Positions 52,751 to 64,000 of a stretch of DNA of 64,000 bases are shown piece by piece; the first letter of the stretch is position 1; each line of letters begins with the position of its first letter. The DNA is taken from assembly GCF_000176155.1 (NCBI RefSeq), contig NZ_ACZO01000006.1:1798001-1862000 (forward strand), read 5' to 3'. Under the pieces are notes generated by a model that saw only the letters and a program-made list of their open reading frames with translations, did no database searches and had not been told where the DNA came from. Source of the DNA: Vibrio metschnikovii CIP 69.14. GTDB lineage: Bacteria > Pseudomonadota > Gammaproteobacteria > Enterobacterales > Vibrionaceae. The translations under genes were made by a program, and so were the position numbers.

Positions 52751-53527
52751 TTATATGCCTGAACCATTCACTTCTTTTGCCTCTTCATGAAGGCCACACT
52801 CTCTTTTCAAACCGAAAAATCGAGTTTCTTCTTCACTCATTCCTGGTTTCCATTGGCGAGTGGTATGCCAGTCACCAACCGAAAGATAGCCTTGCTCCCA
52901 TAATGGATGGTAAGGAAGGTTATTTTCTTTTAAATAATAATGCACATCTTTATTACTCCAGTCGATCACTGGTAAAAATTTAAAAACATTATTTTGAATC
53001 GACAGAATCGGCAAGTTGGCTCTCGATTGAGACTGCTCGCGACGTAAACCAGAAAACCAAGTACCGACCGATAAGTTGCTTAAAGCACGACGCATAGGCT
53101 CAACTTTATTTATTTGGTTATAACGGCTGATGCCATCAATCCCCTGCTCCCAAAGTTTGCCATACTTAGCTTCTTGCCAAGCTGGTGTGATCTCGGCACG
53201 AGTAACATGCAAATTCAGGTTTAGGCTTTCGATTAATTGGTCTATGAATTGATAGGTTTCTGGGAACAAATAGCCGGTATCGGTCAAAATAACTGGAATG
53301 CCAGGCTTAATATCCGATACCAAGTGTAACATCAGAGCAGCCTGAATACCAAAACTCGATGATAAAACATGAGTGCCCGATAGATTCTCTAAAGCCCATG
53401 CAACGCGCTGCTGAGCGGTCAGTGTCTCAAGATAGCCATTTAACTCGGCAAGGTAGAGCGTTTGCTCGACCTTACTCAATGTTAATAGATGCTCAAGCTC
53501 GAGGGTTAAAATAGGATGCTTAGGCAT
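52751..53527 (-). CDS. cysH: Phosphoadenosine phosphosulfate reductase
   Basis: CysH reduces PAPS to sulfite with thioredoxin or glutaredoxin. The 258-residue protein carries the catalytic ECGLH motif at 243-247 near the C-terminus. [15 protein letters not shown] and [14 protein letters not shown] are the nucleotide-binding segments, and [15 protein letters not shown] is the conserved loop. It lacks the extra cysteines that bind an iron-sulfur cluster in APS reductases, so the substrate is PAPS. It overlaps cysI by 8 bases and is the last gene of cysJIH. Confidence 0.96.
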   Translation of the reverse strand: MPKHPILTLELEHLLTLSKVEQTLYLAELNGYLETLTAQQRVAWALENLSGTHVLSSSFGIQAALMLHLVSDIKPGIPVILTDTGYLFPETYQFIDQLIESLNLNLHVTRAEITPAWQEAKYGKLWEQGIDGISRYNQINKVEPMRRALSNLSVGTWFSGLRREQSQSRANLPILSIQNNVFKFLPVIDWSNKDVHYYLKENNLPYHPLWEQGYLSVGDWHTTRQWKPGMSEEETRFFGLKRECGLHEEAKEVNGSGI

Positions 53528-55256
53528 AAAAATCCCTCTTAGAAATAATCACCTCTTCTATTATCCCAACACGAATGGTGAAATCACCAAATCCTTCATC
53601 AGCATTTCGCTCATGTGCCCAGCGATCAATCAATACATCAAGCTCTTGTAAAATCTGTTGGTCAGTGATGTTCTCTTTATACATTTTAGGGATGCGCGTT
53701 CCCGCTCGATTGCCCCCTAAATGAAGATTGTAACGCCCCGGCGCTTTGCCAACTAAGCCGACTTCGGCAAGCATCGCCCGCCCACAGCCATTCGGGCATC
53801 CTGTAACACGCAAGATAATATTGTCTTCTTTTGGTAAGCCATGCTTGCTCAGGAGATTCTCGATATCGGTGACAAACTGAGGCAGAAAACGCTCAGCTTC
53901 GGCCATCGCCAATGGACAGGTTGGGAATGACACACAGGCCATCGAATTCTTACGCTGCTCGCTAACCTGATCATTGATTAAACCATGTAGCCGAGCGATC
54001 TGTTCAATCTCTGCTTTATCTTCCACTGCAACGCCAGCAACGATCAAGTTTTGATTGGCTGTCATACGAAAATCGCCTTGATGGATCTTCGCTATCTCAG
54101 CAACACCGGTTTTCAGAGGCTTGTCAGGGAAATCCAATAAACGGCCATTTTCAATAAACAGCGTTAGGTGGTGCTTACCGTCAATACCTTCTATCCAACC
54201 GATCCGATCGCCACGATCGGTAAATTGATAGGGACGACTTGGCGCAAATTGGATACCAGCACGCTGTTCGACTTCCGCTTTAAATACCTCTACACCGACT
54301 CTGTCTAAGGTGTATTTGGTTTTGGCATTTTTACGATTAGAACGGTTGCCCCAGTCACGCTGAGTCGTAACCACAGCGGCAGCGACATCTAGGGTTTTAT
54401 CTAAAGGTATGAAACCAAAATCGTCGGCACGGCGTGGATAAGTCGACGTATCACCATGCGTCATCGCCAAACCGCCGCCCACCAGCACATTGAAACCAAC
54501 TAATTTTCCCAGCTCGGCAATTGCAACGAAATTCAGATCGTTGGCATGTACATCGACATCATTTTGCGGCGGGATCACCACTGTCGTTTTAAACTTACGT
54601 GGTAGATAGTGCTGACCTAAAATTGGCTCATCATCTTCTGTGGTTTCTACTTTTTCACCGTCCAACCAGATTTCAGCGTAAGCACGAGTTTTCGGTAACA
54701 GATGCTCACTGATTTTTTTCGCCCACTGATAAGCTTCTTGATGCAATTCAGACTCAACAGGGTTTGAAGTACACAACACATTGCGGTTCACATCACCAGC
54801 CGTAGCAATCGAATCAATTCCGATACTATTCAGCGTTTGGTGCATCAACTTAATATTGGGCTTTAACACGCCATGAAACTGAAAGGTCTGCCGCGTAGTT
54901 AAACGAATGCTGCCATAAAGAGAGTGCTCACTAGCAAACTTATCTATCGCTAACCACTGCTGAGGAGTAATAATTCCCCCCGGCATACGAGCTCGCAGCA
55001 TAACATTATGTAGAGGCTCTAATTTTTGCTTGGTTCGTTCATTACGAATATCACGATCATCTTGTTGATACATACCGTGAAAACGGATCAGCTGAAAATT
55101 ATCCGCACTAAATCCACCGGTAATACGATCTTGCAGATCCTGCTCGATCGTACCCCGTAAAAAATTGCTTTCGCGTTTTAAGCGTTCGTTATCCGAGAAT
55201 GGACCTAACACTTGGCCTAATACTTCTTGATGGCTTGTTTGCGATTTCGTGCTCAT
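53520..55256 (-). CDS. cysI: Sulfite reductase hemoprotein beta subunit
   Basis: CysI holds siroheme and a 4Fe-4S cluster and reduces sulfite to sulfide in six electron steps. The 578-residue protein has the cysteine pairs that bind the cluster and bridge to siroheme: [10 protein letters not shown] (about 440) and CPNGCGRAM (about 488). The substrate-binding [12 protein letters not shown] motif is near residue 120. Its start shares one base with the cysJ stop; ATG 55254-55256 gives the usual length. It works with CysJ in the cytosol. Confidence 0.97.
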   Translation of the reverse strand: MSTKSQTSHQEVLGQVLGPFSDNERLKRESNFLRGTIEQDLQDRITGGFSADNFQLIRFHGMYQQDDRDIRNERTKQKLEPLHNVMLRARMPGGIITPQQWLAIDKFASEHSLYGSIRLTTRQTFQFHGVLKPNIKLMHQTLNSIGIDSIATAGDVNRNVLCTSNPVESELHQEAYQWAKKISEHLLPKTRAYAEIWLDGEKVETTEDDEPILGQHYLPRKFKTTVVIPPQNDVDVHANDLNFVAIAELGKLVGFNVLVGGGLAMTHGDTSTYPRRADDFGFIPLDKTLDVAAAVVTTQRDWGNRSNRKNAKTKYTLDRVGVEVFKAEVEQRAGIQFAPSRPYQFTDRGDRIGWIEGIDGKHHLTLFIENGRLLDFPDKPLKTGVAEIAKIHQGDFRMTANQNLIVAGVAVEDKAEIEQIARLHGLINDQVSEQRKNSMACVSFPTCPLAMAEAERFLPQFVTDIENLLSKHGLPKEDNIILRVTGCPNGCGRAMLAEVGLVGKAPGRYNLHLGGNRAGTRIPKMYKENITDQQILQELDVLIDRWAHERNADEGFGDFTIRVGIIEEVIISKRDFYA

Positions 55257-57085
55257 TAGTAAACATCCCTTTGGTAACGCTTCGCTTTACGTAAATCATT
55301 AATAAATTGTTCTGCTTGCTCTTTGTCTAAACCACCTTGCTGCATCGCAATCGTGATCAAAGCTTGATGAACATCTTTCGCCATATACTGAGCGTCGCCA
55401 CACACATAAAGGTAAGCACCTTGGTTAATCCACTGCCAAACTTGCTCAGCTTGTTCTAACAAACGATGCTGTACATAAACTTTTTCATGTTGATCTCGGC
55501 TGAATGCCACATCCAAACGGGTTAACACACCGGATTTTAGGTATTTCTGCCACTCAACTTGATAGAGGAAATCTTGGGTAAAAGTTCGATCGCCAAAAAA
55601 TAGCCAATTTTTACCCGGTGCAGCCCGATTATCTCGCTCTTGAATAAAGCTGCGGAAAGGCGCAATTCCGGTTCCCGGACCAATCATGATGATTGCGGTA
55701 TTATCATCTTCAGGGAGTTTGAAATGGTTATTCGCTTCAACAAAGACTTTTACTTGTTCGCCTTCGGCTAATTGATGAGCAATAAAGCTCGATGCGCCGC
55801 CTTGGCGCAACTCATCATTAACCTGATATTCAACGACAGCAACGGTGAGATGTACTTCTTCATCAACTTCCGATTGACTAGAGGCTATCGAATACAGACG
55901 AGGGGTTAATCGGCGCAGTAAACCAACCAGTTGTTCGGCCGATAACGAGCATTTCTTCTCTTTTAAGACATCAATAATTTGCGTCCGCGCTGAATACTCA
56001 CGAAGTTTGTCTTTATCTACGGCCAGTTTTTGCAGCTTTTTACTGGCTGACAACTCGGCAAACTGACTGATAAACAGAGGATTAGACGTAGTGATCTCAT
56101 AATGCTTAATTAATGCATCATGAATTGTGTATGCCGTACCGTCGACGTCAACCTGTTCATCTCCTGTTAAGCCCACCAGCGTTAAGATCTGTTGTACTAA
56201 TTGAGGATTATTCTCATACCAGACACCCAGCGCATCACCAGGTTGATAGGTTAATTCTGAATCGGTTAAATCAATTTCGATGTGTCGAACCTCTTTTCCG
56301 GAGTCACGACCAGTAATTTTTTGGCTAGTCAGCAACGTCGCTAGATAAGGTTTCTGTTTTGAATAGATCGCTTGCTTGGCATCGACTTGACTAAGCGGTA
56401 GCTGTACAACCTGCCCTTGCTGAGAAGATAGAGCTTGTTGCACTACTTGCAACGCTTTCGCCTGCCAATCAGCCACGGGTTGCGCGTAATCGACATCACA
56501 ATCGATGCGTTCAATAAAACGCTGCGCACCTAATTTTTCCAAAAACAGGTCAAAATCTTTGCCCGTTTGACAGAAAAATTCGTAGCTCGAGTCTCCTAAG
56601 CCAATCACGCCGTATTTTAAGTGCGGTAATTTAGGTGCTTTTTTAGATTGCAAAAACTCATGCAAGACAAGGGCGTTATCAGGCGCTTCACCTTCACCAT
56701 TGGTTGAAGCAACGATGATCACATGCGTTTCTTTCGCCAGATCTTTGCCTTTGTAATCGCTGGCATCAAATAACTGCACCTTAATACCTAACGCTTGTGC
56801 TTCGCGTTGAAGCTGCTGCGCAACCCCTTTGGCATTACCGGTTTGCGAAGCAAAAATAATGGTTAATTGACCCTGTGGTGTTGAAGTTACTGATAAAGCT
56901 TGAGACACCGCAGCACCAACACGATTAGCCGGCGCTTGACTTAACCCCCAGAAATAACCACTCAACCAAGCCAATTGATGCGGCGATAGTTCCGTTGCAG
57001 TTTGCTGGAGTTGTGAAAGCTGAGAGTCGTTGATTGGGCTGGCTAACGATGCCAATTCTTGTGGTAAGGTATTTCCTGAAGACAT
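55256..57085 (-). CDS. cysJ: Sulfite reductase flavoprotein alpha subunit
   Basis: CysJ passes electrons from NADPH through FAD and FMN to CysI. It has a flavodoxin domain ([17 protein letters not shown] near residue 75), an FAD-binding domain ([11 protein letters not shown]) and an NADPH domain ([32 protein letters not shown]), ending [11 protein letters not shown]. The ATG at 57083-57085 has AAGGA ten bases upstream and gives 609 residues; an ATG seven codons earlier has no ribosome site. It is the first gene of the operon and is probably activated by CysB; I could not define a CysB site with confidence. Confidence 0.96.
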   Translation of the reverse strand: MSSGNTLPQELASLASPINDSQLSQLQQTATELSPHQLAWLSGYFWGLSQAPANRVGAAVSQALSVTSTPQGQLTIIFASQTGNAKGVAQQLQREAQALGIKVQLFDASDYKGKDLAKETHVIIVASTNGEGEAPDNALVLHEFLQSKKAPKLPHLKYGVIGLGDSSYEFFCQTGKDFDLFLEKLGAQRFIERIDCDVDYAQPVADWQAKALQVVQQALSSQQGQVVQLPLSQVDAKQAIYSKQKPYLATLLTSQKITGRDSGKEVRHIEIDLTDSELTYQPGDALGVWYENNPQLVQQILTLVGLTGDEQVDVDGTAYTIHDALIKHYEITTSNPLFISQFAELSASKKLQKLAVDKDKLREYSARTQIIDVLKEKKCSLSAEQLVGLLRRLTPRLYSIASSQSEVDEEVHLTVAVVEYQVNDELRQGGASSFIAHQLAEGEQVKVFVEANNHFKLPEDDNTAIIMIGPGTGIAPFRSFIQERDNRAAPGKNWLFFGDRTFTQDFLYQVEWQKYLKSGVLTRLDVAFSRDQHEKVYVQHRLLEQAEQVWQWINQGAYLYVCGDAQYMAKDVHQALITIAMQQGGLDKEQAEQFINDLRKAKRYQRDVY

Positions 57086-57196
57086 TGTCACGACGTCCTT
57101 ATTCATTGCGTGACGATAGATTAACCACTCTCTTTAATAACAAGAAAGAATAGAAGAGAATGTTTTATAACTTTTTGGAAGTAAGAAAATCACCAC

Positions 57197-57433
57197 TCAA
57201 TCAAAGCGACTTTCGATTCTGACCTGCTTAAAACCAACCGCCATAGCAGATTTTGAGGCACTATCTAAATCCGTGTAATGGCACTCTTCACCGCTAGCAT
57301 CGGTGAGCGGCACAAAACCACCTCGTTGGTGACGAAATTCAACAATCCATGTTCCTTCCGCCGATGAGGGTTCAATAATGGCTTCAATCAGCATTTGCTC
57401 CCGATACAGATTTCTTAGTTCCGTGATTGTCAT
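57197..57433 (-). CDS. Conserved small protein of unknown function
   Basis: A 78-residue, probably cytosolic protein with mixed charge. There is no signal peptide or membrane segment. It contains WIVEFRHQRGGFVPLTD and ECHYTDLDSASKSAMAVGF, which suggests a compact fold of a few strands and one helix. I do not recognise the family. The ATG at 57431-57433 was chosen (GCGAG seven bases upstream); a longer frame adds six residues. It lies upstream of cysJ on the same strand, 111 bases away, and could be part of the same transcript. Confidence 0.65.
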   Translation of the reverse strand: MTITELRNLYREQMLIEAIIEPSSAEGTWIVEFRHQRGGFVPLTDASGEECHYTDLDSASKSAMAVGFKQVRIESRFD

Positions 57434-57544
57434 GGCTAATCTCGCTTCCATTGCTCATCCATTAGATTAAGCATGGTTTATTTCGAGCAAATTGCGAGTA
57501 AGCAGCGCAAATTTTCAGCTAATCCATCGCGAAGTAGTCAACCA

Positions 57545-58207
57545 TCAAAAACGCATTTCAGCACCAATAAACCAGCCATCGACAAACACCAATGATTCGC
57601 TAGTTTGTGGTGATTGGGTTGCTAAATTGGTAAACTCCAAATCAATCACACGATAGCCAGCTTTTAAACTCAATGGGTAAGTTGGGTTATCGATGACATA
57701 CTGAATACCAGCCGTCATATCTGCGCTTTTAATGCCTTTACTCTCACCAAAATCAATTTGACCAATGATATCAACATTTGAATTCGGGATACTTAACTCT
57801 GCATATCCAAACCAATTGAAGGTCAAATCATTAAAATCATAGTGCTGATTATCTGGCGCTCGATAGTCCGTAGAGCGATATTGACTGAGCATCACCCCTG
57901 TATTAAAACGCAACGATTGCCTGTCAAGTAACCGGTAATACAAGGTGTAATCGTACTTATCAAAGACCACCGTCTGTGCATCAACATGGCTATAACGAAA
58001 ACTCATGTTCGGCCAATAATCGAATGAATGCTCCACTGCAAACGAGATCACGGGTACCTGAGCGGTATCATAACGCACGTTATCAATCTTCGTTTTTCCC
58101 CACCACATTTCAGCGCCTACTTTCACACCATACGCTGCCTCTTCCGCTAACGCCGAACTTGAAACGCACACCGCTACGCCACACAAGATGGTTTTGATTC
58201 GATTCAT
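57545..58207 (-). CDS. Outer-membrane beta-barrel protein (TIGR04219 type)
   Basis: A 220-residue secreted protein with signal peptide MNRIKTILCGVAVCVSSSALA, cleaved before EEAAYG. The mature part alternates short amphipathic strands (VKVGAEMWWG, NMSFRYSHVDA, YDYTLYYRLLD, LSLKAGYRVIDLEF) and ends in Phe (IGAEMRF), the signal for BAM insertion. Size suggests an eight-stranded barrel. Vibrios commonly carry such proteins; the function is unknown. It lies 75 bases after dusA on the same strand. Confidence 0.78.
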   Translation of the reverse strand: MNRIKTILCGVAVCVSSSALAEEAAYGVKVGAEMWWGKTKIDNVRYDTAQVPVISFAVEHSFDYWPNMSFRYSHVDAQTVVFDKYDYTLYYRLLDRQSLRFNTGVMLSQYRSTDYRAPDNQHYDFNDLTFNWFGYAELSIPNSNVDIIGQIDFGESKGIKSADMTAGIQYVIDNPTYPLSLKAGYRVIDLEFTNLATQSPQTSESLVFVDGWFIGAEMRF

Positions 58208-58282
58208 GATGCTCTCTTCTCCTAATTGCTTCCATTGAATGGTGACGATGGCATTTGTGCGTTCGTCAACTACGCCAAGCGA

Positions 58283-59290
58283 TTACACATTTAATTCTTG
58301 ATAAGGAATTTTCGCCAACGCGGTTTCAACAACCTCAACACCCGATCCCGGCTTATGGGCATTTTCACTAATATAACGTCGCCACTGGCGCGCTCCTGGC
58401 ATGCTTTGGAAAAGCCCTAACATATGTCGAGTAATATGCCCAAGATAAGCACCTTGAGTCAGTTGCTGTTCAATATAAGGGTACATCTCTTGAACCACTT
58501 GTGAGCGCTTTTTAATAGGCTTATCAAGACCAAAAATCTGTTGATCCGCTTCCGCGAGTAAATAAGGATTTTGATAAGCTTCACGTCCAACCATTACCCC
58601 ATCAAGATGTTGTAAATGATCTAACACTTCGGTCAGCGATTTGACTCCACCATTAATCGCAATAGTCAAGTGAGGAAAATCCTGCTTGAGCTGATAAGCA
58701 CGTGGATAATCGAGAGGCGGTATTTCACGGTTTTCTTTCGGGCTTAAACCACTTAACCAAGCCTTACGAGCATGAATAGTGAATTGCTCACATCCGCCTT
58801 GTTCCGAGACTAACTGCACAAAGCGGGTTAAGAACTCATAAGAGTCTTGATCATCAATCCCAATACGGGTTTTGACGGTTACTGGAATATCCACCACCTC
58901 ACGCATCGCAGCAACGCAATCGGCAACCAATTGCGGCTCAGCCATTAAACAGGCGCCAAACTTACCATTTTGTACCCGATCAGAAGGGCAGCCGACATTT
59001 AGATTAATCTCATCATAACCACGATCTTGAGCTAACTTGGCACAATGGGCTAAATCCGTAGGATTCGAGCCACCGAGCTGCAACGAGACTGGATGCTCTT
59101 CTTGGTTATAAGTAAGAAAATCGCCCTTACCGTGAATGATCGCTCCTGTGGTCACCATTTCGGTATACAACAAGGTTTGCGAAGTGAGGAGACGATGAAA
59201 ATAGCGACAATGTCTATCCGTCCAATCGAGCATAGGGGCCACAGAAAGACGATGAGCTTTAAATTTATCAGTGTCAGTAGAAATAGTCAT
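58283..59290 (-). CDS. dusA: tRNA-dihydrouridine(20/20a) synthase
   Basis: DusA reduces uridine 20/20a in the D loop of tRNAs with FMN and NADPH. The 335-residue length and [19 protein letters not shown] near the N-terminus are typical of the DusA subgroup. The catalytic cysteine is C101 in [18 protein letters not shown], and NGGVKSL and [13 protein letters not shown] are FMN-binding motifs. ATG 59288-59290 begins the gene. A strong hairpin lies in its 5' leader. DusA is a common integration target for mobile elements, but no integrase was seen here. Confidence 0.96.
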   Translation of the reverse strand: MTISTDTDKFKAHRLSVAPMLDWTDRHCRYFHRLLTSQTLLYTEMVTTGAIIHGKGDFLTYNQEEHPVSLQLGGSNPTDLAHCAKLAQDRGYDEINLNVGCPSDRVQNGKFGACLMAEPQLVADCVAAMREVVDIPVTVKTRIGIDDQDSYEFLTRFVQLVSEQGGCEQFTIHARKAWLSGLSPKENREIPPLDYPRAYQLKQDFPHLTIAINGGVKSLTEVLDHLQHLDGVMVGREAYQNPYLLAEADQQIFGLDKPIKKRSQVVQEMYPYIEQQLTQGAYLGHITRHMLGLFQSMPGARQWRRYISENAHKPGSGVEVVETALAKIPYQELNV

Positions 59291-59910
59291 AGTTTACGTT
59301 TGGTTGAGAGGCGGTCATGTAAGCCAAAAGCTTAGGCTAACTTTTATACGATAAGAGTAACAAAAGTTAGCCCGTATTCCGCAATAAGCGCAGCTTAGCT
59401 AAAACGATAATACGAATTTAACCAGACAGGCTGTTATGAAAAATAATTTGCAGATTATACACAAGTGTCGAGCTCATGTAGCAAAAACTCATCAAAGCGC
59501 TGGACGATGACCTTTCTCGATGTTTACAAGATCACACCACACCGAGGGGTAGATGGAAAACGTACACCCACAATATCACTTCAATGGGAAAGCCCGTGCA
59601 AGAGTAACGCGCTAAGCGTGGCTCAACCACTCAGATAGAAATCCACGTACCTACCAGCAACACCAGCAAACGCGGCCGCTAATCCAGCGAGAGCTGGGTA
59701 AGGGGATTAAAGGGGGACTACGATCATAATCACAACGTTAAGTAGGAAAGTGAATCGCCGATTTTCTTCACTGTATCGTTTTATCGCAAGATGAGGTAAG
59801 TTAGGCACTATTTATGACAATATCGTTCATAGTCAATCAATCACTAATGATTTATTGATGTTCAAAACGATATTTATCTTGAAATAGTATATGATTACTA
59901 GAGTCCAGCA
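59291..59910. other. Long intergenic region between divergent dusA and zur
   Basis: 620 bases without an intact gene. Seen here: the dusA leader hairpin (59335-59372), a possible dusA -10 (TATAAT, minus strand, 59454-59459), and on the minus strand around 59590-59810 two short hydrophobic frames (RRFTFLLNVVIMIVVPL, and ALAGLAAAFAGVAGRYVDF in another frame) that may be remains of a small membrane protein. The zur promoter must lie in the last 100 bases, which include an imperfect palindrome ATCAAT-N12-ATTGAT (59837-59860 region). Confidence 0.5.
59335..59372 (-). promoter_or_regulatory. Perfect 11-bp hairpin in the dusA leader
   Basis: GGCTAACTTTT (59335-59345) and AAAAGTTAGCC (59362-59372) are exact complements with a 16-base loop, 44 bases upstream of the dusA start. 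On the minus strand it is not followed by a U-run, so it is more likely a leader structure or operator than a terminator. Confidence 0.55.
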
Positions 59911-60372
59911 ATGATGGTGATAGATTTGGACAAGAAGCTTAGCCAACAAATTGAAGAAATATGTGCAGCAAGGGGCGTTCGTCTAACTTCACAACGTAAG
60001 CGCGTTTTTGAACTTATCTGCGCCAGTCAAAAAGCATCCAGCGCCTACGATTTGCTTGAAGATTTAAAAGTCAGTGAGCCACAAGCAAAACCACCGACGG
60101 TGTATCGAGCCTTAGATTTTCTGTTAGAACAAGGCTTTATTCATCGTGTAGAGTCAACGAATAGCTTTATCTCTTGCTGCTCTTGTAATGCCCATAAGCA
60201 CTTTTCTCAGCTGTTAATTTGTGACCAATGCGGTAACGTTGTGGAGTTACAAAATGATAATCTGATAACAATGCTGGCGAACAACGCGGAGCAACACGGA
60301 TTTACAATTACTAACCATGTCATTGAATCTCATGGTATTTGCCAATCCTGTTCTTCAGAAACAAAGAATTAG
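59911..60372 (+). CDS. zur: Zinc uptake regulator Zur
   Basis: A Fur-family repressor of 153 residues that senses zinc. The N-terminal winged helix includes GVRLTSQRKRVFELI and KPPTVYRALDFLLEQGFI. The C-terminal part has cysteine clusters for structural and regulatory zinc (SCCSCNAHKHF, LICDQCGNVVE, HGICQSCSS), which fits Zur better than Fur. Two ATG codons start the gene. It diverges from dusA, as in V. cholerae, and is followed by the cheX-like gene after 16 bases, so the two are probably co-transcribed. Confidence 0.92.
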   Translation: MMVIDLDKKLSQQIEEICAARGVRLTSQRKRVFELICASQKASSAYDLLEDLKVSEPQAKPPTVYRALDFLLEQGFIHRVESTNSFISCCSCNAHKHFSQLLICDQCGNVVELQNDNLITMLANNAEQHGFTITNHVIESHGICQSCSSETKN

Positions 60373-60388
60373 ACTATAGAAGAGAGTT

Positions 60389-60850
60389 ATGCGCGCTGAA
60401 TTTGTCAATCCGTTCTTAGCGTCTTTGCTAAATGTACTAAAAACGATGGCTTCATTAGAACTGAAGCCCCAAAAGCCTCGCCTCAAAAAAGATGAAATTG
60501 CTCGTGGCGATGTATCCGGTCTTATCGGTATGATCGGGCCTCAAACACGCGGTTCCATGTCGATTACCTTTGATGAGGCTTTAGCGTTACAAATCATGGA
60601 AAACATGTTGGGCGAACGACCGAATGGCTTAAATGAAGAAGTCACGGATATGGTCGGTGAAATCACCAACATGGTAACGGGTGGAGCAAAACGCATCTTA
60701 GCCGAAAGTGGTTTTGATTTTGATTTAGCGACCCCAGTGGTGGTATCGGGCAAAGGTCATACAATACGACACAAATGCGAAGGTTCGATCATCATCATGC
60801 CGTTCTCCTCTCAGTGGGGAAATGCCTTTATTGAGATCTGTTTCGAGTAA
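60389..60850 (+). CDS. CheX-like chemotaxis phosphatase
   Basis: A 153-residue cytosolic protein of the CheX/CheC class, which dephosphorylates response regulators such as CheY. The active-site pattern E-x2-N is present as E91-I-T-N94 in DMVGEITNMVTGGAK; GSMSITFDEALALQIMENMLG and a second GKGHTIRHKCEGSIIIMPF region are typical. Unlike CheC, only one E-x2-N copy is seen. ATG 60389 has AGAGAG just before it. It lies 16 bases after zur, with a terminator after it. Its target response regulator is not in this window. Confidence 0.87.
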   Translation: MRAEFVNPFLASLLNVLKTMASLELKPQKPRLKKDEIARGDVSGLIGMIGPQTRGSMSITFDEALALQIMENMLGERPNGLNEEVTDMVGEITNMVTGGAKRILAESGFDFDLATPVVVSGKGHTIRHKCEGSIIIMPFSSQWGNAFIEICFE

Positions 60851-60884
60851 ATCAAAGTATATAGCTTTTACTTATCTAGCAAAG

Positions 60885-60916
60885 AAAAGGGTTGATGTTT
60901 CGCATCAACCCTTTTG
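60885..60916. terminator. Intrinsic terminator between cheX-like gene and pgi
   Basis: AAAAGGGTTGATG and CATCAACCCTTTT form a perfect 13-bp stem with a short loop, with A and T runs on both sides. It ends the zur-cheX transcript and perhaps pgi from the other strand. Confidence 0.88.
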
Positions 60917-60992
60917 TGTATTCGTAGTAGCAGACTTATCGACGAAGAATCTGGTTCAAGATCGGTGAAAAGCCAGCCTACTTAGCGTGCTA

Positions 60993-62699
<1,707 letters not shown>

Positions 62700-62863
62700 C
62701 TAGGTTGGAATCCCTGTTAATGCAAAAAAAGAAAATCATCATCGTTCGATAAAGCAGAACCACTGCTCAATAAACTCATTATCGCTGAGCCATCGTCGCG
62801 CGACTTTGAGATAAGTCAGTGAAACCCACATCGGAGGCTCAACTTGTTTAATCACTGACTTGT

Positions 62864-63952
62864 TTAGCCTATTTCTCCGGTGAGATAATGCATCTCTACT
62901 CGAGAGGTCAGTTTGGTCACGAGTTCATAACCCACGGTACCGATATGTTCAGCCACTCGCTCAACTGGAAGGTCTTGCCCCCACAGAATGGCTTCATCAC
63001 CGACGTTATCCTGGGACTCTGGGCCTAAATCAACCGTCAGCATATCCATAGAAACTCGCCCTGCCATTGGCACAATACGACCATTGACTAACACTGGCGT
63101 ACCATTCGGGGCAGTACGTGGATAACCATCACCATAACCAATCGCAATGACACCGATTTTAGTCTCTCGTTGAGCGGTCCATAAGGCGCCATAACCGATG
63201 CTCTCTCCGGCCTTCACCTCTCGAACAGCAATCAGAGGTGCCGTTAAGGTCATTACTGGACGGTATCCCATCGCCTGGGCGTCCTGATGGGCAAAAGGAG
63301 AAACACCATAAAGAATGATTCCTGGTCTTACCCAGTCTAGCTGACTTTCCGGCCATGCTAATAATCCAGCCGATGCAGCCAATGAGCGCTCGCCTTTACA
63401 CCCCTCGGTCAACGATAAAAACAGCTCAATTTGTTGGCGCGTGATCGGGCTATTCAGTTCATCAGCACAGCCAAAATGGCTCATATAACGTAGAGGTTTA
63501 GCCACATTTGGGCAGCGATGTAAACGCTCAACAAACTCAGCGTGCTGCTCAGGACGCACACCAAGACGATGCATCCCACTGTCGATTTTTAACCATACCG
63601 ATACTGGCGTGTCTAATTGTGCACGCTCTAAAGCTTGTAGCTGCTCTTCACAGTGCACGACTGTTTGGATATTGTTGGTCATTAAAACCGGGAGATCGCC
63701 AGCAGAATAAAAACCTTCTAAGAGGAGTATTGGCTTAACAATGCCATTCGCTCTGAGTTGCAGGGCTTCTTGAATTCGAGCAACACCAAAAGCATCAGCA
63801 TCTTGAGCGTAGCGAGCAACCTGACAAGAACCATGACCATAACCATTAGCCTTAACGACCGCCATGACTTTACTACTAGGAGCCTGCTGCTTAATTCTTT
63901 GTAAGTTATACTGCAACGCTTGCAGATCAATACTCGCTTTAGCGGCTTTCAT
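62864..63952 (-). CDS. alr: Alanine racemase
   Basis: Alr makes D-alanine for peptidoglycan. The PLP lysine is in AVVKANGYGHG (about residue 34), and the second catalytic residue, Tyr, in GESIGYGALW. KIDSGMHRLGV and GRVSMDMLTVDLG are also typical. Several Met codons lie at the start; ATG 63950-63952 gives MKAAKASIDLQALQYNLQ, which aligns with other Alr N-termini and 362 residues. No clear ribosome site was seen before any of them. The usual upstream neighbour, dnaB, would lie just beyond the right edge. A 10-bp inverted repeat (62813-62822/62852-62861) lies just past the stop. Confidence 0.96.
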   Translation of the reverse strand: MKAAKASIDLQALQYNLQRIKQQAPSSKVMAVVKANGYGHGSCQVARYAQDADAFGVARIQEALQLRANGIVKPILLLEGFYSAGDLPVLMTNNIQTVVHCEEQLQALERAQLDTPVSVWLKIDSGMHRLGVRPEQHAEFVERLHRCPNVAKPLRYMSHFGCADELNSPITRQQIELFLSLTEGCKGERSLAASAGLLAWPESQLDWVRPGIILYGVSPFAHQDAQAMGYRPVMTLTAPLIAVREVKAGESIGYGALWTAQRETKIGVIAIGYGDGYPRTAPNGTPVLVNGRIVPMAGRVSMDMLTVDLGPESQDNVGDEAILWGQDLPVERVAEHIGTVGYELVTKLTSRVEMHYLTGEIG

Positions 63953-64000
63953 GTAGTTCATACTATTATTCATCATCAAACGCTGGGCCTGCGTAGTTGT

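Noticed and set aside
59500..59530. CRP-like site TGTGATCTTGTAAACA (minus strand)
   Set aside because: Only one half fits the consensus and it lies far from both neighbouring starts.
62813..62861. 10-bp inverted repeat after alr as an intrinsic terminator
   Set aside because: AAGTCAGTGA/TCACTGACTT is perfect, but the 29-base loop and lack of a U-run make termination uncertain.

Overview
The window is a stretch of Vibrio chromosome. Gene order and protein sequences match the conserved backbone around the MSHA type IV pilus locus of Vibrio cholerae and its relatives: rraB, tldD-mreBCD, msh, csrD, ssb, qstR, galU, uvrA, pglL, lysC/metH, an rrn operon, cysHIJ, dusA/zur, pgi, alr. No prophage, integron, CRISPR array or insertion sequence was seen. 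I can place it as Vibrio from sequence and gene order, but cannot name the species.

Layout. Bases 1-11,200 (minus strand) hold the start of rraB and then the cell-shape operon mreB-mreC-mreD-maf-rng-yhdP-nitrilase-tldD. Bases 11,360-30,440 (minus strand) hold the MSHA pilus locus, read csrD-mshI-J-K-L-M-N-E-G-B-A-C-D-O-P-Q, with nearly every gene touching or overlapping the next. mshF, known between mshG and mshB in V. cholerae, is absent. Next come ssb, the competence regulator qstR, galU, uvrA and a PglL-type protein O-glycosyltransferase. A class V aminotransferase faces away from lysC, which sits behind a lysine riboswitch. metH has a tandem MetJ operator and diverges from a CPA1 antiporter. 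From 46,687 to 52,201 an rRNA operon runs on the minus strand as 16S, tRNA-Ile, tRNA-Ala, 23S, 5S, tRNA-Asp, tRNA-Trp. The right part holds cysJIH, a small unknown protein, an outer-membrane beta-barrel, dusA, zur, a CheX-like phosphatase, pgi and alr.

How the genes work together. The msh genes build a retractable surface pilus. MshE carries tandem c-di-GMP-binding motifs and csrD heads the operon, so second-messenger and Csr control converge here. MshQ looks like a large lectin-bearing adhesin at the end of the operon. PglL, near galU, could glycosylate pilins. cysJIH supply sulfide for cysteine, and metH and lysC serve the methionine and lysine branches, each with its own visible cis-regulatory element.

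Odd points. tldD is frameshifted in a 10-G tract, removing its third zinc ligand. pglL has an apparent one-base deletion that cuts off its C-terminal tail. There are two ERIC-type repeats. The 16S rRNA has an insertion of about 15 nt in V2. Stem-loops follow mshA, precede mreB and lie in the dusA leader. I found no convincing wholly new system; the best leads are the MshQ architecture and the two frameshifts.
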